Part shown: one piece after another, positions 17,855 to 29,046 of the stretch
Position numbering within the stretch: the stretch's first letter is position 1
How the letters are laid out: each line of letters opens with the position of its first letter
DNA from: DASTFY01 sp963829955
Lineage (GTDB): Bacteria; Actinomycetota; Acidimicrobiia; Acidimicrobiales; Ilumatobacteraceae
Direction of reading: 5' to 3'
NCBI GenBank assembly: GCA_963829955.1
Contig: CAWHKS010000001.1
Coordinates: 62,001-126,000 of the forward strand
DNA length: 64,000 nucleotides
Program-made: the position numbers and the translations under genes
The notes under the pieces: generated by a model
What the model saw: the letters and a program-made list of their open reading frames with translations, nothing else
Database searches by the model: none
What the model was told of the DNA's origin: nothing

Positions 17855-19011
17855 CCGAGCCCGAACCACGGGCCGCGCGCTGGGTCGACGACACCGACAC
17901 ACTGAAGTCCGTGGTCGCGACGGCGGCCGAAGCGCCCCGCTACGCCCTCGACACCGAATTTCACCGGGAGCGGTCGTACTACCCGAAGCTGGCGCTCGTG
18001 CAGCTGGCGTGGGCGGACGAGCTGGTGCTGATCGACCCGCTGGCCACCGACATCAAGGAGCTGGTGCCACTGTTCCACGGGCCGGGCCTCGCCGTGCTCC
18101 ATGCCGCCCAGCAGGACCTCGACGTCCTCACCCATGCCTGCGGCGCCGTGCCCGCCCGCCTGGCCGACACGCAACTCGTGGCCGGGTTCCTCGGGCACTC
18201 GACGCCATCGCTGTCGACGCTCGTCAGCGGCGAGCTCGGGATCCGCCTGCCCAAGGCCGACCGCCTGACCGACTGGTTGCGGCGGCCGCTCACGGCCGAC
18301 CAGCGGCTCTACGCAGCCAGCGATGTTGCCCACCTCTTCGACCTTTATGACCGCCTGGCCGCCGAGCTCGAGGAGTTGGGCCGGCTCGATTGGGCGCTGG
18401 CCGAGTGCGAGGAGCTCCGCATCCGTCCGGTCGGCCCCAACGATCCCGACGGCGCATGGCTCCGGCTCAAGGACGTCCGCACGTTGAAGCGCCAGGCCCG
18501 CGGCGTGGCCAAGTCGGTGGCGGCCTGGCGGGAGCGGCGGGCGGCTCGAACCGACACCCCGGCCCGGTCGGTGCTGCCCGATCTGGCCCTGCTGGCCATC
18601 GCCCAGCGGGCTCCGCACGACACGCAGGAGCTCCGGAGCTGCCGCGGCGTCGACGAGCGCCACTCCCGGGGCCAGCTCGCGCAGGAGATCCTGAACGCCG
18701 TGGCGGAGGGCCGGGAGTGCCCGGTCGACGCCCCGCAGCGGGACGACGACGACCTCGACCGCTCCCTGCGTCCGGCCGTCACGCTCGTGTCGGCGTGGGT
18801 CAGCCAGCTCGCCCGCCAGCAGCGTATCGACACCACGTTGCTGGCCACCCGAGCGGACCTGGTGGCACTGCTGCGGGGTGACGCCGCGGCCCGCCTGGCC
18901 CACGGCTGGCGGGCCGAGGTGCTGGGCGACGACGTCAAGCGCCTCGTGGCCGGCGAGGCCGCGCTGTCCTTCGACGGCCAAGGCAGCCTCCGCCTCATCG
19001 ACCTCGGATAG
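17851..19011 (+). CDS. rnd: Ribonuclease D (DEDD 3'-5' exonuclease with HRDC domain)
   Basis: Trims 3' ends of tRNA and other RNAs. The 386-aa protein carries exonuclease motif I in YALDTEFHRE (about 31-40), motif II in HAAQQDLDVL (about 82-91) and motif III in YAASDVAHLFDLY (about 152-164), giving the DEDDy set. An HRDC-type helical region follows (LLAIAQRAPHDTQELRSCRGV, about 247-267). The start is the GTG overlapping the rhodanese stop. Length and domain order match actinobacterial RNase D. Confidence 0.92.
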   Translation: MTEPEPRAARWVDDTDTLKSVVATAAEAPRYALDTEFHRERSYYPKLALVQLAWADELVLIDPLATDIKELVPLFHGPGLAVLHAAQQDLDVLTHACGAVPARLADTQLVAGFLGHSTPSLSTLVSGELGIRLPKADRLTDWLRRPLTADQRLYAASDVAHLFDLYDRLAAELEELGRLDWALAECEELRIRPVGPNDPDGAWLRLKDVRTLKRQARGVAKSVAAWRERRAARTDTPARSVLPDLALLAIAQRAPHDTQELRSCRGVDERHSRGQLAQEILNAVAEGRECPVDAPQRDDDDLDRSLRPAVTLVSAWVSQLARQQRIDTTLLATRADLVALLRGDAAARLAHGWRAEVLGDDVKRLVAGEAALSFDGQGSLRLIDLG

Positions 19012-19023
19012 CCAGCCCTGACC

Positions 19024-19100
19024 GGTCACTTCTCACGCACAAATCGCGAAGAGTGACCGCCGGAGGGTCGCCCAGCGCGATTTGTGCGGCCGGAGTGACC
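19024..19100. repeat. Palindromic repeat element, copy 1 (CGCACAAATCGCG arms)
   Basis: Nested inverted repeat. The inner arms CGCACAAATCGCG (19036-19048) and CGCGATTTGTGCG (19076-19088) are perfect over 13 bp. The outer arms GGTCACT (19024-19030) and AGTGACC (19094-19100) are perfect over 7 bp. The loop also holds GACC and GGTC. It sits between the convergent rnd and parA-like genes. A second copy with the same inner arms lies at 47829-47905. There is no T-tract, so a simple intrinsic terminator is not indicated. Confidence 0.85.
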
Positions 19101-19119
19101 TATTGGCTCGCCGGTGCGC

Positions 19120-19908
19120 TCAGCGGACCTGCTTGGCGCGGCGGCGCAGCTTGGCCCACAGGGCGTCGTAGGCGTCGATGAGGTCCGTCGCCCTCCAGCC
19201 GTAGCTGTGGATGGGCCGGCGCTCGGCGATGGCCTGGCTGGCGATGACCCGCTGCGGGATCATGGGCTGCCAGAGGGCCCGGCGGCCGACGACGCCGACC
19301 AGCTCGTCGAGCCGGCGCTCCGCCTCCGCCGACACGCCCGGAACCTTGTTGACGATCACCCCGGCGAGGTCGAGTTCGGGATTGTCCTCCTCCCAGACAT
19401 CGTCGATGGTGTCGGCGACGGCGCTGATCCCGCGCAGCCCGAGGGCGGACGGCTCGACGACGATGACGGCCAGGTCGGCGGCGGCGAGGCCGGCCCTGGT
19501 CAGGTGCCCGAGCGACGGTGGACAGTCGATGAGGATGGCGTCGTACCCGTCGATCAGGCCCAGCAGGGCCGTCCGCAGCCGGGTGGCGTCGCGCCCGCTG
19601 GCGTGCTCCCAGCGGGCCAGCTCGGGCCGGGACGGCACGAGGTCGACGCCGTCACCCCAGGAGCTCGGCGTGACCGCCCGGGCGGCCGCCGAGGTGCCTC
19701 CACCGGCCAGGAGGCGATCGGCGGCCGGCGCGGCCCGCCCGCCTTCGAGGTCTGAATCGGCCAGCACCCAGCTGCTGCTGGCCTGCGGATCGAGGTCGAC
19801 GACCAGGACCCGGCGCCCCGCCCACATGGCCGCCGAGGCCAGGCCCAGCGTGACAGAGGTCTTCCCGACCCCGCCCTTCTGGTTCAGCATGGTCACGATC
19901 GCTCCCAT
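19120..19908 (-). CDS. ParA/Soj-family ATPase
   Basis: Deviant Walker P-loop ATPase of 262 aa. MLNQKGGVGKTSVTLGLA (about 6-23) is the ParA Walker A with signature Lys; VLVVDLDPQASSSW (about 33-46) is Walker A' and AILIDCPPSLGHLTRAGL (about 124-141) is Walker B. The start is the ATG directly before GAIVTMLNQKGG; earlier in-frame codons would add an unsupported N-terminus. No parB gene is adjacent, so this is an orphan ParA that may position something other than the chromosome origin. The divergent palindrome at 19961-19977 may control it. Confidence 0.88.
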   Translation of the reverse strand: MGAIVTMLNQKGGVGKTSVTLGLASAAMWAGRRVLVVDLDPQASSSWVLADSDLEGGRAAPAADRLLAGGGTSAAARAVTPSSWGDGVDLVPSRPELARWEHASGRDATRLRTALLGLIDGYDAILIDCPPSLGHLTRAGLAAADLAVIVVEPSALGLRGISAVADTIDDVWEEDNPELDLAGVIVNKVPGVSAEAERRLDELVGVVGRRALWQPMIPQRVIASQAIAERRPIHSYGWRATDLIDAYDALWAKLRRRAKQVR

Positions 19909-19960
19909 GGGGCCATGCTGCCACGCCTCCCGCGCCCTCCCGCAGGGGCCCCGATCCCCG

Positions 19961-19977
19961 GGTTGCACCGTGCAACC
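19961..19977. promoter_or_regulatory. Perfect palindrome between parA-like gene and small acidic protein gene
   Basis: GGTTGCACcGTGCAACC: 8-bp arms around one base, immediately followed on the + strand by a -10 like TAGACT (19980-19985). The position between two divergent genes and next to a -10 box suggests an operator. The regulator is unknown. Confidence 0.5.
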
Positions 19978-20037
19978 GGTAGACTTCACACTCAATGTCA
20001 CACCGCTAGCACCAGCGCACACCTACGGAGCCCTGCC

Positions 20038-20223
20038 GTGAAGAAGGGTCGTCATCGCCGCTTCGAAGAGGCGAGGAAGCTGAAGCAGTCCGGTCCGGCT
20101 GCGTTCGGGTTCGGTCCCGAGACCGACCACCGTCCCGAGACGGAGGAGGACGACGACGAGTACGCCGCGCTGGCGGAGAAGTACAACGTCCCCTTCGACG
20201 ACGACGACGAAGACGACGTGTAG
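20038..20223 (+). CDS. Small protein with basic head and acidic tail
   Basis: Unrecognised 61-aa protein beginning at a GTG: a basic N-terminus (KKGRHRRFEEARKLKQSG), a middle segment, and a strongly acidic C-terminus (EEDDDEYAALAEKYNVPFDDDDEDDV). CGGAG about 10 nt upstream could serve as a weak ribosome binding site. Its codon use matches neighbours and the stop lies 48 bp before typA, so it is probably real. The charge pattern suggests binding to RNA, ribosomes or a basic partner, which is speculation. Confidence 0.6.
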   Translation: MKKGRHRRFEEARKLKQSGPAAFGFGPETDHRPETEEDDDEYAALAEKYNVPFDDDDEDDV

Positions 20224-20271
20224 CGCCGGGCCGCACCGAGCGGCTCGTACCTCCCCCTGATCGAGTCCGGA

Positions 20272-22092
<1,821 letters not shown>

Positions 22093-22225
22093 CCACTCCG
22101 GAACGGCCTGAACGGGGCCGCCGGCACAGCGGTACCGGCGACCCCGAGGGGGCTGGCGCCCGACACAGGGGGACGGCACCGGGCGCTACCTCTAACGAGC
22201 GCGCTCGGCCGCGCTGGATACACGC

Positions 22226-22963
22226 TCAGCGACGAATCGCCGGATGGGGGAGGGGCGTTGCCTGCTTCCTCCTGACGACGAGCTCGCGGACCAGCAGGTC
22301 GTAGACCGGCCGGCCGACGAGCTCCACCAGCTCGTCCTCCAGGTACCGGTACACGGGCACGCGACCGCGGAACGCCTCGGGGGAATCGGTGCACCACCAG
22401 TGGAACTCGTGGCCGCCGGCCCCCCAGTCCCGCCGCTTCCACTCCCGCACGAGGCTGGTCACGTGGCCGTGCTCGTCCGTGCGCTCCTCCAGTCGAAGCG
22501 GGAGCTGCCAGCAGACGTCGGGCTTCCAGTCGAGGGGCCGCTCACCGGCTTCCAGCGCGCCGATGTGCAGCGCGCAGCCCACCCCGCCAGCGAAGCCGGG
22601 ACGGTTGAGGAAGATGCACGCACCGTCGACGACGCGCGTCGTGCGGGCGCCGTCCTCGTCCTTGCCGACGATGCCGTTCCGCTTGGCCTTGGGCTTGAGC
22701 TGCCACTGCCGCTTGGTCAGCGCGGCGGCCGCAGTCGTGACCGCGGCGACGTCCTCGTCGTCGATGAAGTGGGCGCCGTAGCTGCAACACCCCTGCTCGA
22801 GGTGCTCCGCCGGCCCCGTCAGGACACCCTGGCAACCGTGGCCGTAGATGCAGGACCACGATGAGCTCAGGAACGTGATGTCGAAGATCCACGTCCTGTC
22901 CTCTTCGGGGTCCTCGAAGGACAACCACTCGTGGCGGTCCTCGGGCACGACCGGCTTGGCCAT
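22226..22963 (-). CDS. Cysteine-rich conserved hypothetical protein
   Basis: 245 aa with clustered cysteines: CIYGHGC (38 and 44), GCCSYGAHF (59-60), then GACIFLNRPG, GVGCALHIGALEAGE and PDVCWQLPLRLE. The spacing recalls YkgJ/DUF3109-type proteins thought to bind zinc or an Fe-S cluster, but I cannot make that assignment firm. It also has an HEFHWWC stretch. ATG start 6 nt after a reverse-strand -10 box, in a 31-bp divergent gap with glcD. Function unknown. Confidence 0.7.
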   Translation of the reverse strand: MAKPVVPEDRHEWLSFEDPEEDRTWIFDITFLSSSWSCIYGHGCQGVLTGPAEHLEQGCCSYGAHFIDDEDVAAVTTAAAALTKRQWQLKPKAKRNGIVGKDEDGARTTRVVDGACIFLNRPGFAGGVGCALHIGALEAGERPLDWKPDVCWQLPLRLEERTDEHGHVTSLVREWKRRDWGAGGHEFHWWCTDSPEAFRGRVPVYRYLEDELVELVGRPVYDLLVRELVVRRKQATPLPHPAIRR

Positions 22964-22969
22964 CCGTGC

Positions 22970-22975
22970 ACCCTA
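22970..22975 (-). promoter_or_regulatory. -10 box TAGGGT (minus strand), leaderless start at 22963
   Basis: Reads TAGGGT on the minus strand, 6 nt before the ATG of the Cys-rich protein gene. It is back to back with the opposite -10 box at 22982-22987. Confidence 0.5.
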
Positions 22976-22981
22976 GGGCGG

Positions 22982-22987
22982 TAGGTT
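22982..22987 (+). promoter_or_regulatory. -10 box TAGGTT, leaderless start at GTG 22995
   Basis: TAGGTT ends 7 nt before the glcD GTG. Only 6 bp separate it from the divergent -10 box, so the two promoters must overlap. Confidence 0.5.
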
Positions 22988-22994
22988 CGCTGAC

Positions 22995-24431
22995 GTGACC
23001 ACCGAGGTGGCGCCGGCAGCGCTGGTCGACGAGCTGCGGACCGCGCTCGGTCGCGCCCACGTGCGCACCGGCGCCACCGAGCTGAACCTCTACCGGCGCG
23101 ACGGCTCGAACATCGAGGGACGCAGCTCGGTCGTCGCGTTCCCCACCACGACCGAGGAGGTGCAGGCGTGCGTGCTCGCGGCGCGCCGTCACGGCGTCCC
23201 CTTCGTCGCCCGCGGTTCCGGGACCGGCCTGGCCGGTGGGGCCGTCCCCCTCGACGGGGCCCTCGTCATCGTGACGACGAAGATGAACCGCGTCCTCTCC
23301 ATCGACCTCGACGCCCGCCAGGCCTGGGTGGAGCCAGGCGTGCTGAACGCCGACCTGAGCCGCTTCCTGGCATCAGACGGTGTGCACTACGCCCCTGATC
23401 CGTCCAGCCAGCAGAGCTGCTCCGTGGGCGGCAACGTCGCTACCAACGCCGGTGGGCCGCACTGCCTGTCCGAGGGTGTCACGGCCATGCACGTCCTGGC
23501 CGCCGAGGTGGTGCTGCCGGACGGGAGCATCGCCGTGCTGGGGGGCGAGGATCCCGAGCCGGCCGGGCTCGACCTGCGCGGCGTGTTCGTCGGGGGAGAG
23601 GGGATGCTCGGCATCGCCACGCGCATCTGCGTCCGGCTCACGCAGAACCCGCCGGTCGTGCGCACGCTGCTGCTCGACTTCGAGCGGGTCGAGGACGGCG
23701 CGGCGACCGTGAGCGCCATCATCGCCTCCGGCCTCGTACCCGCCGCGCTCGAGATGATGGACGCTCCCGTCACGCGCGCCGTCGAGGCCTATGTCCACGC
23801 CGGCTTCCCGACCGACGCCGCCGCCATCCTCATCGTCGAGCTCGACGGGCTGCCTGCAGCGGTCGAGGCGGGAGTGGAGCGCGTGGGCGAGATCGGTCGC
23901 GCCCACGGCGCCCGCCAGGTCCGCCTCGCCGCTGACGAGGCCGAACGGGCGCTCATCTGGAAGGGACGCAAGACCGCCTTCGGTGCGATCGCCCGCATCA
24001 AGCCGAACTACTACCTGCACGACACCGTCGTGCCCCGGGCGCGCCTGGTGGAGGTGCTGTCGCGCGTCTACGAGATCGCCGCCCGCCATGAGCTGATCGT
24101 CATGAACGTCTTCCACGCCGGCGACGGCAACCTGCATCCGCTGCTCGTGTTCGACAAGCGCGAACCGGGTGTCATGGAGCGCGTCCACGCCGCTGGCGAC
24201 GAGATCGTGCGGGTGAGCGTGGCCGCCGGCGGCGTGCTGTCGGGAGAGCACGGCATCGGCCTCGAGAAGCGGGACCTCATGCCGCTGCTCTTCAGCCCTG
24301 TGGACCTCGATCTCCAGGCTCGTCTGCGGGACGCGTTCGACCCCGACGGGCTGGCCAACCCGGACAAGGTGCTCCCGGCCGGCAGCCGCTGCGGCGACCT
24401 GCAGCAGGTCCCGGCGGGGGCGTGGATCTGA
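22995..24431 (+). CDS. glcD: Glycolate oxidase FAD-binding subunit
   Basis: FAD-linked 2-hydroxyacid dehydrogenase subunit, 478 aa, converting glycolate (or lactate/2-hydroxyglutarate in relatives) to the oxo acid. The PCMH-type FAD domain shows VPFVARGSGTGLAGGAVP (about 69-86) and SCSVGGNVATNAGGPHCL (about 139-156). The C-terminal cap has VMNVFHAGDGNLHPLL (about 371-386) with FAD/substrate histidines and SGEHGIGLEKRDLM (about 416-429). Leaderless-type GTG start. glcE overlaps by 10 bp. Confidence 0.94.
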   Translation: MTTEVAPAALVDELRTALGRAHVRTGATELNLYRRDGSNIEGRSSVVAFPTTTEEVQACVLAARRHGVPFVARGSGTGLAGGAVPLDGALVIVTTKMNRVLSIDLDARQAWVEPGVLNADLSRFLASDGVHYAPDPSSQQSCSVGGNVATNAGGPHCLSEGVTAMHVLAAEVVLPDGSIAVLGGEDPEPAGLDLRGVFVGGEGMLGIATRICVRLTQNPPVVRTLLLDFERVEDGAATVSAIIASGLVPAALEMMDAPVTRAVEAYVHAGFPTDAAAILIVELDGLPAAVEAGVERVGEIGRAHGARQVRLAADEAERALIWKGRKTAFGAIARIKPNYYLHDTVVPRARLVEVLSRVYEIAARHELIVMNVFHAGDGNLHPLLVFDKREPGVMERVHAAGDEIVRVSVAAGGVLSGEHGIGLEKRDLMPLLFSPVDLDLQARLRDAFDPDGLANPDKVLPAGSRCGDLQQVPAGAWI

Positions 24432-25318
24432 GCAACTCCGTGGACCTGAGCTCGTTCGCCGCCGAGGTCGGCGCCGACGACCCGGTGACCTGCGTGGGCG
24501 CCCGCTGCCTCTGGCATGTCGGTGGCGACGTCCACCCCGGCGCGCGGGAGGTCTCGGCCCCGGCGGGCATCGACTGGATCGCCCCCGAGGAGATGACGGT
24601 GTCCTGCGGAGCCGGTACCACGGTGGCCGAGCTCGATGCCGCGCTGGCCGAGGAGGGCCAGCAGGTCGCGCTCCCCGCGTGGGGGACGGTGGGCGGGGTG
24701 CTGGCCGTCGGCCGCAGCGACCACCGGCGCCTGGGCTACGGCCCGGTGCGCGACACGCTGCTGCAGGCGGGCGTCGTGACGGCCGGCGGTGAGGTGGCCA
24801 AGGTGGGCGGGCCGACGGTCAAGAACGTGAGCGGCTTCGATCTCGCCCGCCTGCTCGTGGGTTCGGTGGGCACCCTCGCCTTCCTCGGCGACGTGATCCT
24901 GCGGACGAGGCCCCGGCCTCAGGCCGCCGCCTGGTTCCGGGCCGCGGAGGGGACCGATCCGTTCGCGCTGTTCCGCGCCCTCTACCGGCCCACGAGCCTG
25001 CTGTGGGACGGCACCACGACGTGGGCCCGGCTCGAGGGGCACCCGATCGACCTCGATGGCGCGGTCGCTCTGCACGGGCTGGAGGCGGTGGAGGATCCAC
25101 CGCCACTCCCGCCGTACCGCCTCTCCATGCCGCCCGCGGCCTTGCGAGGGCTCGACGGCCGCTTCGTGGCCGAGATCGGCGTCGGCCTCGTCCACCTCGA
25201 CGAGCCGGCCGAGGCTGCACCGCAGTCCGAGGAAGTGCTGGCGCTCCACCGCCGGATCAAGGAGGCCTTCGACCCCGCCGGGCGGCTCAACCCCGGCCGG
25301 GACCCGCTGTCCCGCTGA
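24422..25318 (+). CDS. glcE: Glycolate oxidase FAD-binding subunit GlcE
   Basis: Second FAD-binding-type subunit, 298 aa, smaller than GlcD. VSCGAGTTVAELDAALAEEGQ (about 60-80), VGGPTVKNVSGFDLARLLVGS (about 127-147) and the C-terminal RRIKEAFDPAGRLNPGR are typical. The GTG start lies inside glcD. It works with GlcD and GlcF in a membrane-associated complex that passes electrons to quinone. Confidence 0.9.
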   Translation: MDLSNSVDLSSFAAEVGADDPVTCVGARCLWHVGGDVHPGAREVSAPAGIDWIAPEEMTVSCGAGTTVAELDAALAEEGQQVALPAWGTVGGVLAVGRSDHRRLGYGPVRDTLLQAGVVTAGGEVAKVGGPTVKNVSGFDLARLLVGSVGTLAFLGDVILRTRPRPQAAAWFRAAEGTDPFALFRALYRPTSLLWDGTTTWARLEGHPIDLDGAVALHGLEAVEDPPPLPPYRLSMPPAALRGLDGRFVAEIGVGLVHLDEPAEAAPQSEEVLALHRRIKEAFDPAGRLNPGRDPLSR

Positions 25319-25368
25319 GGTCCGCTGCCCTGTCGGGTGTCGCCGGGTGTCGTCGAGGCCCCACTGGG

Positions 25369-25374
25369 TACGGT
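25369..25374 (+). promoter_or_regulatory. -10 box TACGGT before glcF
   Basis: TACGGT ends 9 nt before ATG 25384 in the 65-bp glcE-glcF gap. It may give glcF an internal promoter. Confidence 0.35.
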
Positions 25375-25383
25375 GGCGGCGGC

Positions 25384-26591
25384 ATGGACCTGCACGTGGT
25401 GGACGACGAACTGGCCTCGTGCGTGGGATGCGGCCTGTGCCTGCCGCACTGCCCCACGTTCCGGGTGACCGGCGAGGAGGCGCTGTCGCCGCGCGGCCGC
25501 ATCGCCGCCATGCGAGCGGTGCACTGGGACGGCGATCCGCCGGATGGCTCGTTCGTGCACTTCATGGAGACCTGCGTCCAGTGCCGCGGCTGTGAACCCG
25601 CCTGCCCCAGCGGCGTGCCCTTCGGCCGTCTGATGGAAGGCACGCGGGACACGCTCGCCCGGCACCACCGGATGACGCCCCGCTGGCAACGGGCGGCGTT
25701 CTGGTCGCTCGGCCACCACGCGCTGGTGCTGTCCGGCTCGAGCGCACTGGCCGTCGCCCAGCGGCTGCACCTCGTGCCCCGACGGCTCGGCCTGCCCCCG
25801 CTGCCGCTGCGCCGGCCGCGCCTGCGCGGCAGCGGTGACGACGTCTGGCTCTTCACCGGCTGCGTCATGGACGCCTGGCTCCGCCCCACCCATGCGGCGA
25901 CGCTGAAGGTCATCGAGGCGACCGGAGCGGGCGTCCGCCTCCCTGGTCACGGCGCGGACTGCTGCGGGGCCCTCCACACCCACGCCGGGCTCACCCGCCA
26001 GGCGCGCCGGCTGGCCCGCCGGGTCATGCGGGCGTTCCCGGGCGACTCGCCGATCCTCGTCAACTCCGCCGGGTGCGGCGCCGCGCTGAAGGACTACGGG
26101 CACCTGCTCGGCACGGCCGAGGCCGGCGCGTTCGCCGCCCGCGTCCTCGACATCCACGAGTGGCTGGCCGAGCGCTTGGATCTGCTGCCGCCCGCGCCTC
26201 GCCGCCTGGCCCCGGTCATCGTCCAGGACCCCTGCCACCTACTCCATGTGCAACGGAGCACCACGGCGGTGCGGGCCGTGCTGGCCCACGTCGCCGACGT
26301 GGTGGAGCTCGACGACGACGGCCTCTGCTGCGGAGCCGGCGGTGCGTACAGCGCGCGCTGGAGCCCGAACTGGCCGGGGCCATCCGTCAGCGCAAGCTCG
26401 AGGCGGTGGCGCGGGCCACGGCCCGCACCGGGGCTCGGGTCGTGGCGAGTGCCAACCCTGGCTGCGCCATCCACCTCCGGGCCGCAGGCCTCATCGTGCG
26501 TCACCCCGTGAACCTGCTGGCGCAGGGGATCAGCGGGGAGCCCACGGACCAGCTGGCGCCCGCGTTGGCCGCTGACCCGGCAGGCTTCTGA
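25384..26591 (+). CDS. glcF: Glycolate oxidase iron-sulfur subunit, frameshifted near 26355
   Basis: Electron-transfer subunit with two 4Fe-4S motifs (CVGCGLCLPHCP about 14-25; CVQCRGCEPACP about 64-75) and CCG-type domains: DCCGALHTH, a later DPCHLLH and CCGAGGAYS. After GAGGAYSA the frame is lost inside a GC run at 26351-26358. The expected LEPELAGAIRQRKLEAVARA continues in another frame to the stop at 26589-26591. Removing one GC unit restores a protein of about 402 aa. This looks like an indel in a short tandem repeat, either sequencing error or slippage. The real stop overlaps the next start (TGATG), supporting the repaired reading. Confidence 0.86.
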
Positions 26592-26803
26592 TGCCCGGCA
26601 CAGCGCGACACGACGATCTGGCGGACCGTCTGGACGCCATCGCCGAGGAGCTGTCCGATCTCGCCCTGGACGTCCTCCGCCGGGCCGTGGACCGCGGCGA
26701 CGCCGCTCGCCCAGCGGAGGAAAAGCGGCTGAGCCAGGCCCGGCGGGCGGTCGAGAAGGCGGCGCACCTGCTCCGGACCGGCGACCGCCCGGCCGACGAA
26801 TGA
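26591..26803 (+). CDS. Small helical hypothetical protein
   Basis: 70 aa, predicted almost entirely helical and rich in Ala, Arg and Glu (DDLADRLDAIAEELSDLAL then EEKRLSQARRAVEKAAHLL). The ATG overlaps the glcF stop, and its own stop overlaps the next gene (ATGA), so it is coupled on both sides. Not recognised; a small helical adaptor is possible. Confidence 0.6.
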   Translation: MPGTARHDDLADRLDAIAEELSDLALDVLRRAVDRGDAARPAEEKRLSQARRAVEKAAHLLRTGDRPADE

Positions 26804-27867
26804 GCCCTGCGATGTCCCGGGCCCTCACCGACCCGTACGAGCAGACGGCACACGTGGCCTTCGAGCGCTCGGGCTACGGCGGAGAGATCGTGCACGTGAC
26901 CGAACTGAGCCCGATGGTCTCGACGAACCACGTCTACCGCCTGTCCCTCGCCGACGGCCACCACCTGGTGGCGAAGGTGTCCTCGTACGGCTCGTACTGG
27001 CTGTTCAAGGAGGACCACGACCGGCTCCACCGCTGCCGCGAGCAGCTGCACGACACCCGCTACGCCAACCTGCTGGCCGACACGGTGACGGTGGACGGGC
27101 GCGTCTTCGTCCACCGAGACGGCGCGCTCTGGGCGGCCCTGTACGAGGAGGTGCCGAAGCGTCACTCGTTGCCCCGCATCGTGTCCTCCGACGACGTCCA
27201 GAACCTGGCCGAGGAAATGGCCCGGTTCCACCAGGCCTGCCGCGAGGTCGCCCGCCTCGTGCCCCCGACCTCGACGTCGATCAAGTCAGACGCCATCCAC
27301 CTGCTGGACCTGTTGTCGGACCCGGCGACCGCCGGTCGTTTCCCTTACAACGACCGGGAGCGCTCGACGATCCAGGACCACTGCGAGCGCTTCCTCGAAC
27401 AGCTCGACGCGCTGGGCTACGACGACTGGGTCAAGATCCCCGTCCTCATCGACTGGAACCTCGGCAACTTCTCCGTCGACTACCACGGTGACCGCTTCCG
27501 GCTCTACAGCCGCTGGGACTACGACTGGTTCCGGATGGACCCGCGGACGCTCGATTTCTACTTCCTGTCGAGGGTATCGAGCCGCACAGGCGACCGGACC
27601 GTCTTCACCTACGGCCCGCACACGTTCGTCGAACCTCGCTTCCAGCTCTTCATCAACGCCTACCACCGCGTGTACCCGCTCCGCCGGAAGGAGGTGGAGT
27701 TCCTGCGCGAGGTCTACCGCTTCTTCATCCTCAACTACGTGATCCGCCAGGGTTACGCCTTCTTCCGGCCCGAGCTGGCCGAGCGCCTGCAGAAGGAGGC
27801 GGTCACGGCCTACCTCCCCGCCGCGGACGAGCTCGACCTCAGCCCTCTTCTCGCCATCGTCGATTGA
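26800..27867 (+). CDS. APH-fold phosphotransferase (aminoglycoside/choline kinase-like)
   Basis: 355-aa kinase-like protein. HHLVAKVSSYGSYWLFKEDHD (about 49-69) resembles the ATP-binding Lys and Glu region. VLIDWNLGNFSVDY (about 211-224) corresponds to the catalytic-loop H/D-x-N segment, with Trp-Asn instead of the usual His-x-Asp, and RWDYDWFRMDPRTLDFYFLS (about 232-251) is the Asp metal-binding region. The substrate is unknown. It is translationally coupled to the 70-aa protein and glcF, so a kinase for a metabolite linked to glycolate or glycerate is conceivable, as inference only. Convergent with the LOG gene, 7 bp apart. Confidence 0.75.
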   Translation: MSPAMSRALTDPYEQTAHVAFERSGYGGEIVHVTELSPMVSTNHVYRLSLADGHHLVAKVSSYGSYWLFKEDHDRLHRCREQLHDTRYANLLADTVTVDGRVFVHRDGALWAALYEEVPKRHSLPRIVSSDDVQNLAEEMARFHQACREVARLVPPTSTSIKSDAIHLLDLLSDPATAGRFPYNDRERSTIQDHCERFLEQLDALGYDDWVKIPVLIDWNLGNFSVDYHGDRFRLYSRWDYDWFRMDPRTLDFYFLSRVSSRTGDRTVFTYGPHTFVEPRFQLFINAYHRVYPLRRKEVEFLREVYRFFILNYVIRQGYAFFRPELAERLQKEAVTAYLPAADELDLSPLLAIVD

Positions 27868-27874
27868 AGCTGAC

Positions 27875-28924
<1,050 letters not shown>

Positions 28925-28930
28925 CGCGGC

Positions 28931-28936
28931 ATGCTA
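28931..28936 (-). promoter_or_regulatory. -10 box TAGCAT (minus strand), leaderless start at 28924
   Basis: Reads TAGCAT on the minus strand, 6 nt before the ATG of the LOG-family gene. Confidence 0.5.
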
Positions 28937-29033
28937 CGACCGCTGGTCCGCGACGGCCCGCCAAGGGGGTCAACCGGCCTGGGGGGCGGCACCGAAGAAC
29001 GGTCGTGACCACCCACGGAGGCCGATCGACCCC

Positions 29034-29039
29034 TACCGT
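29034..29039 (+). promoter_or_regulatory. -10 box TACCGT, leaderless start at GTG 29047
   Basis: TACCGT ends 7 nt before the GTG of the molybdopterin oxidoreductase gene. Confidence 0.5.
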
Positions 29040-29046
29040 TGGCGTC

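Noticed and set aside
19995..20009. Four-codon ORF (ATG TCA CAC CGC TAG) 9 nt after TAGACT
   Set aside because: Too short to support; it could be a leaderless upstream ORF but chance is equally likely.
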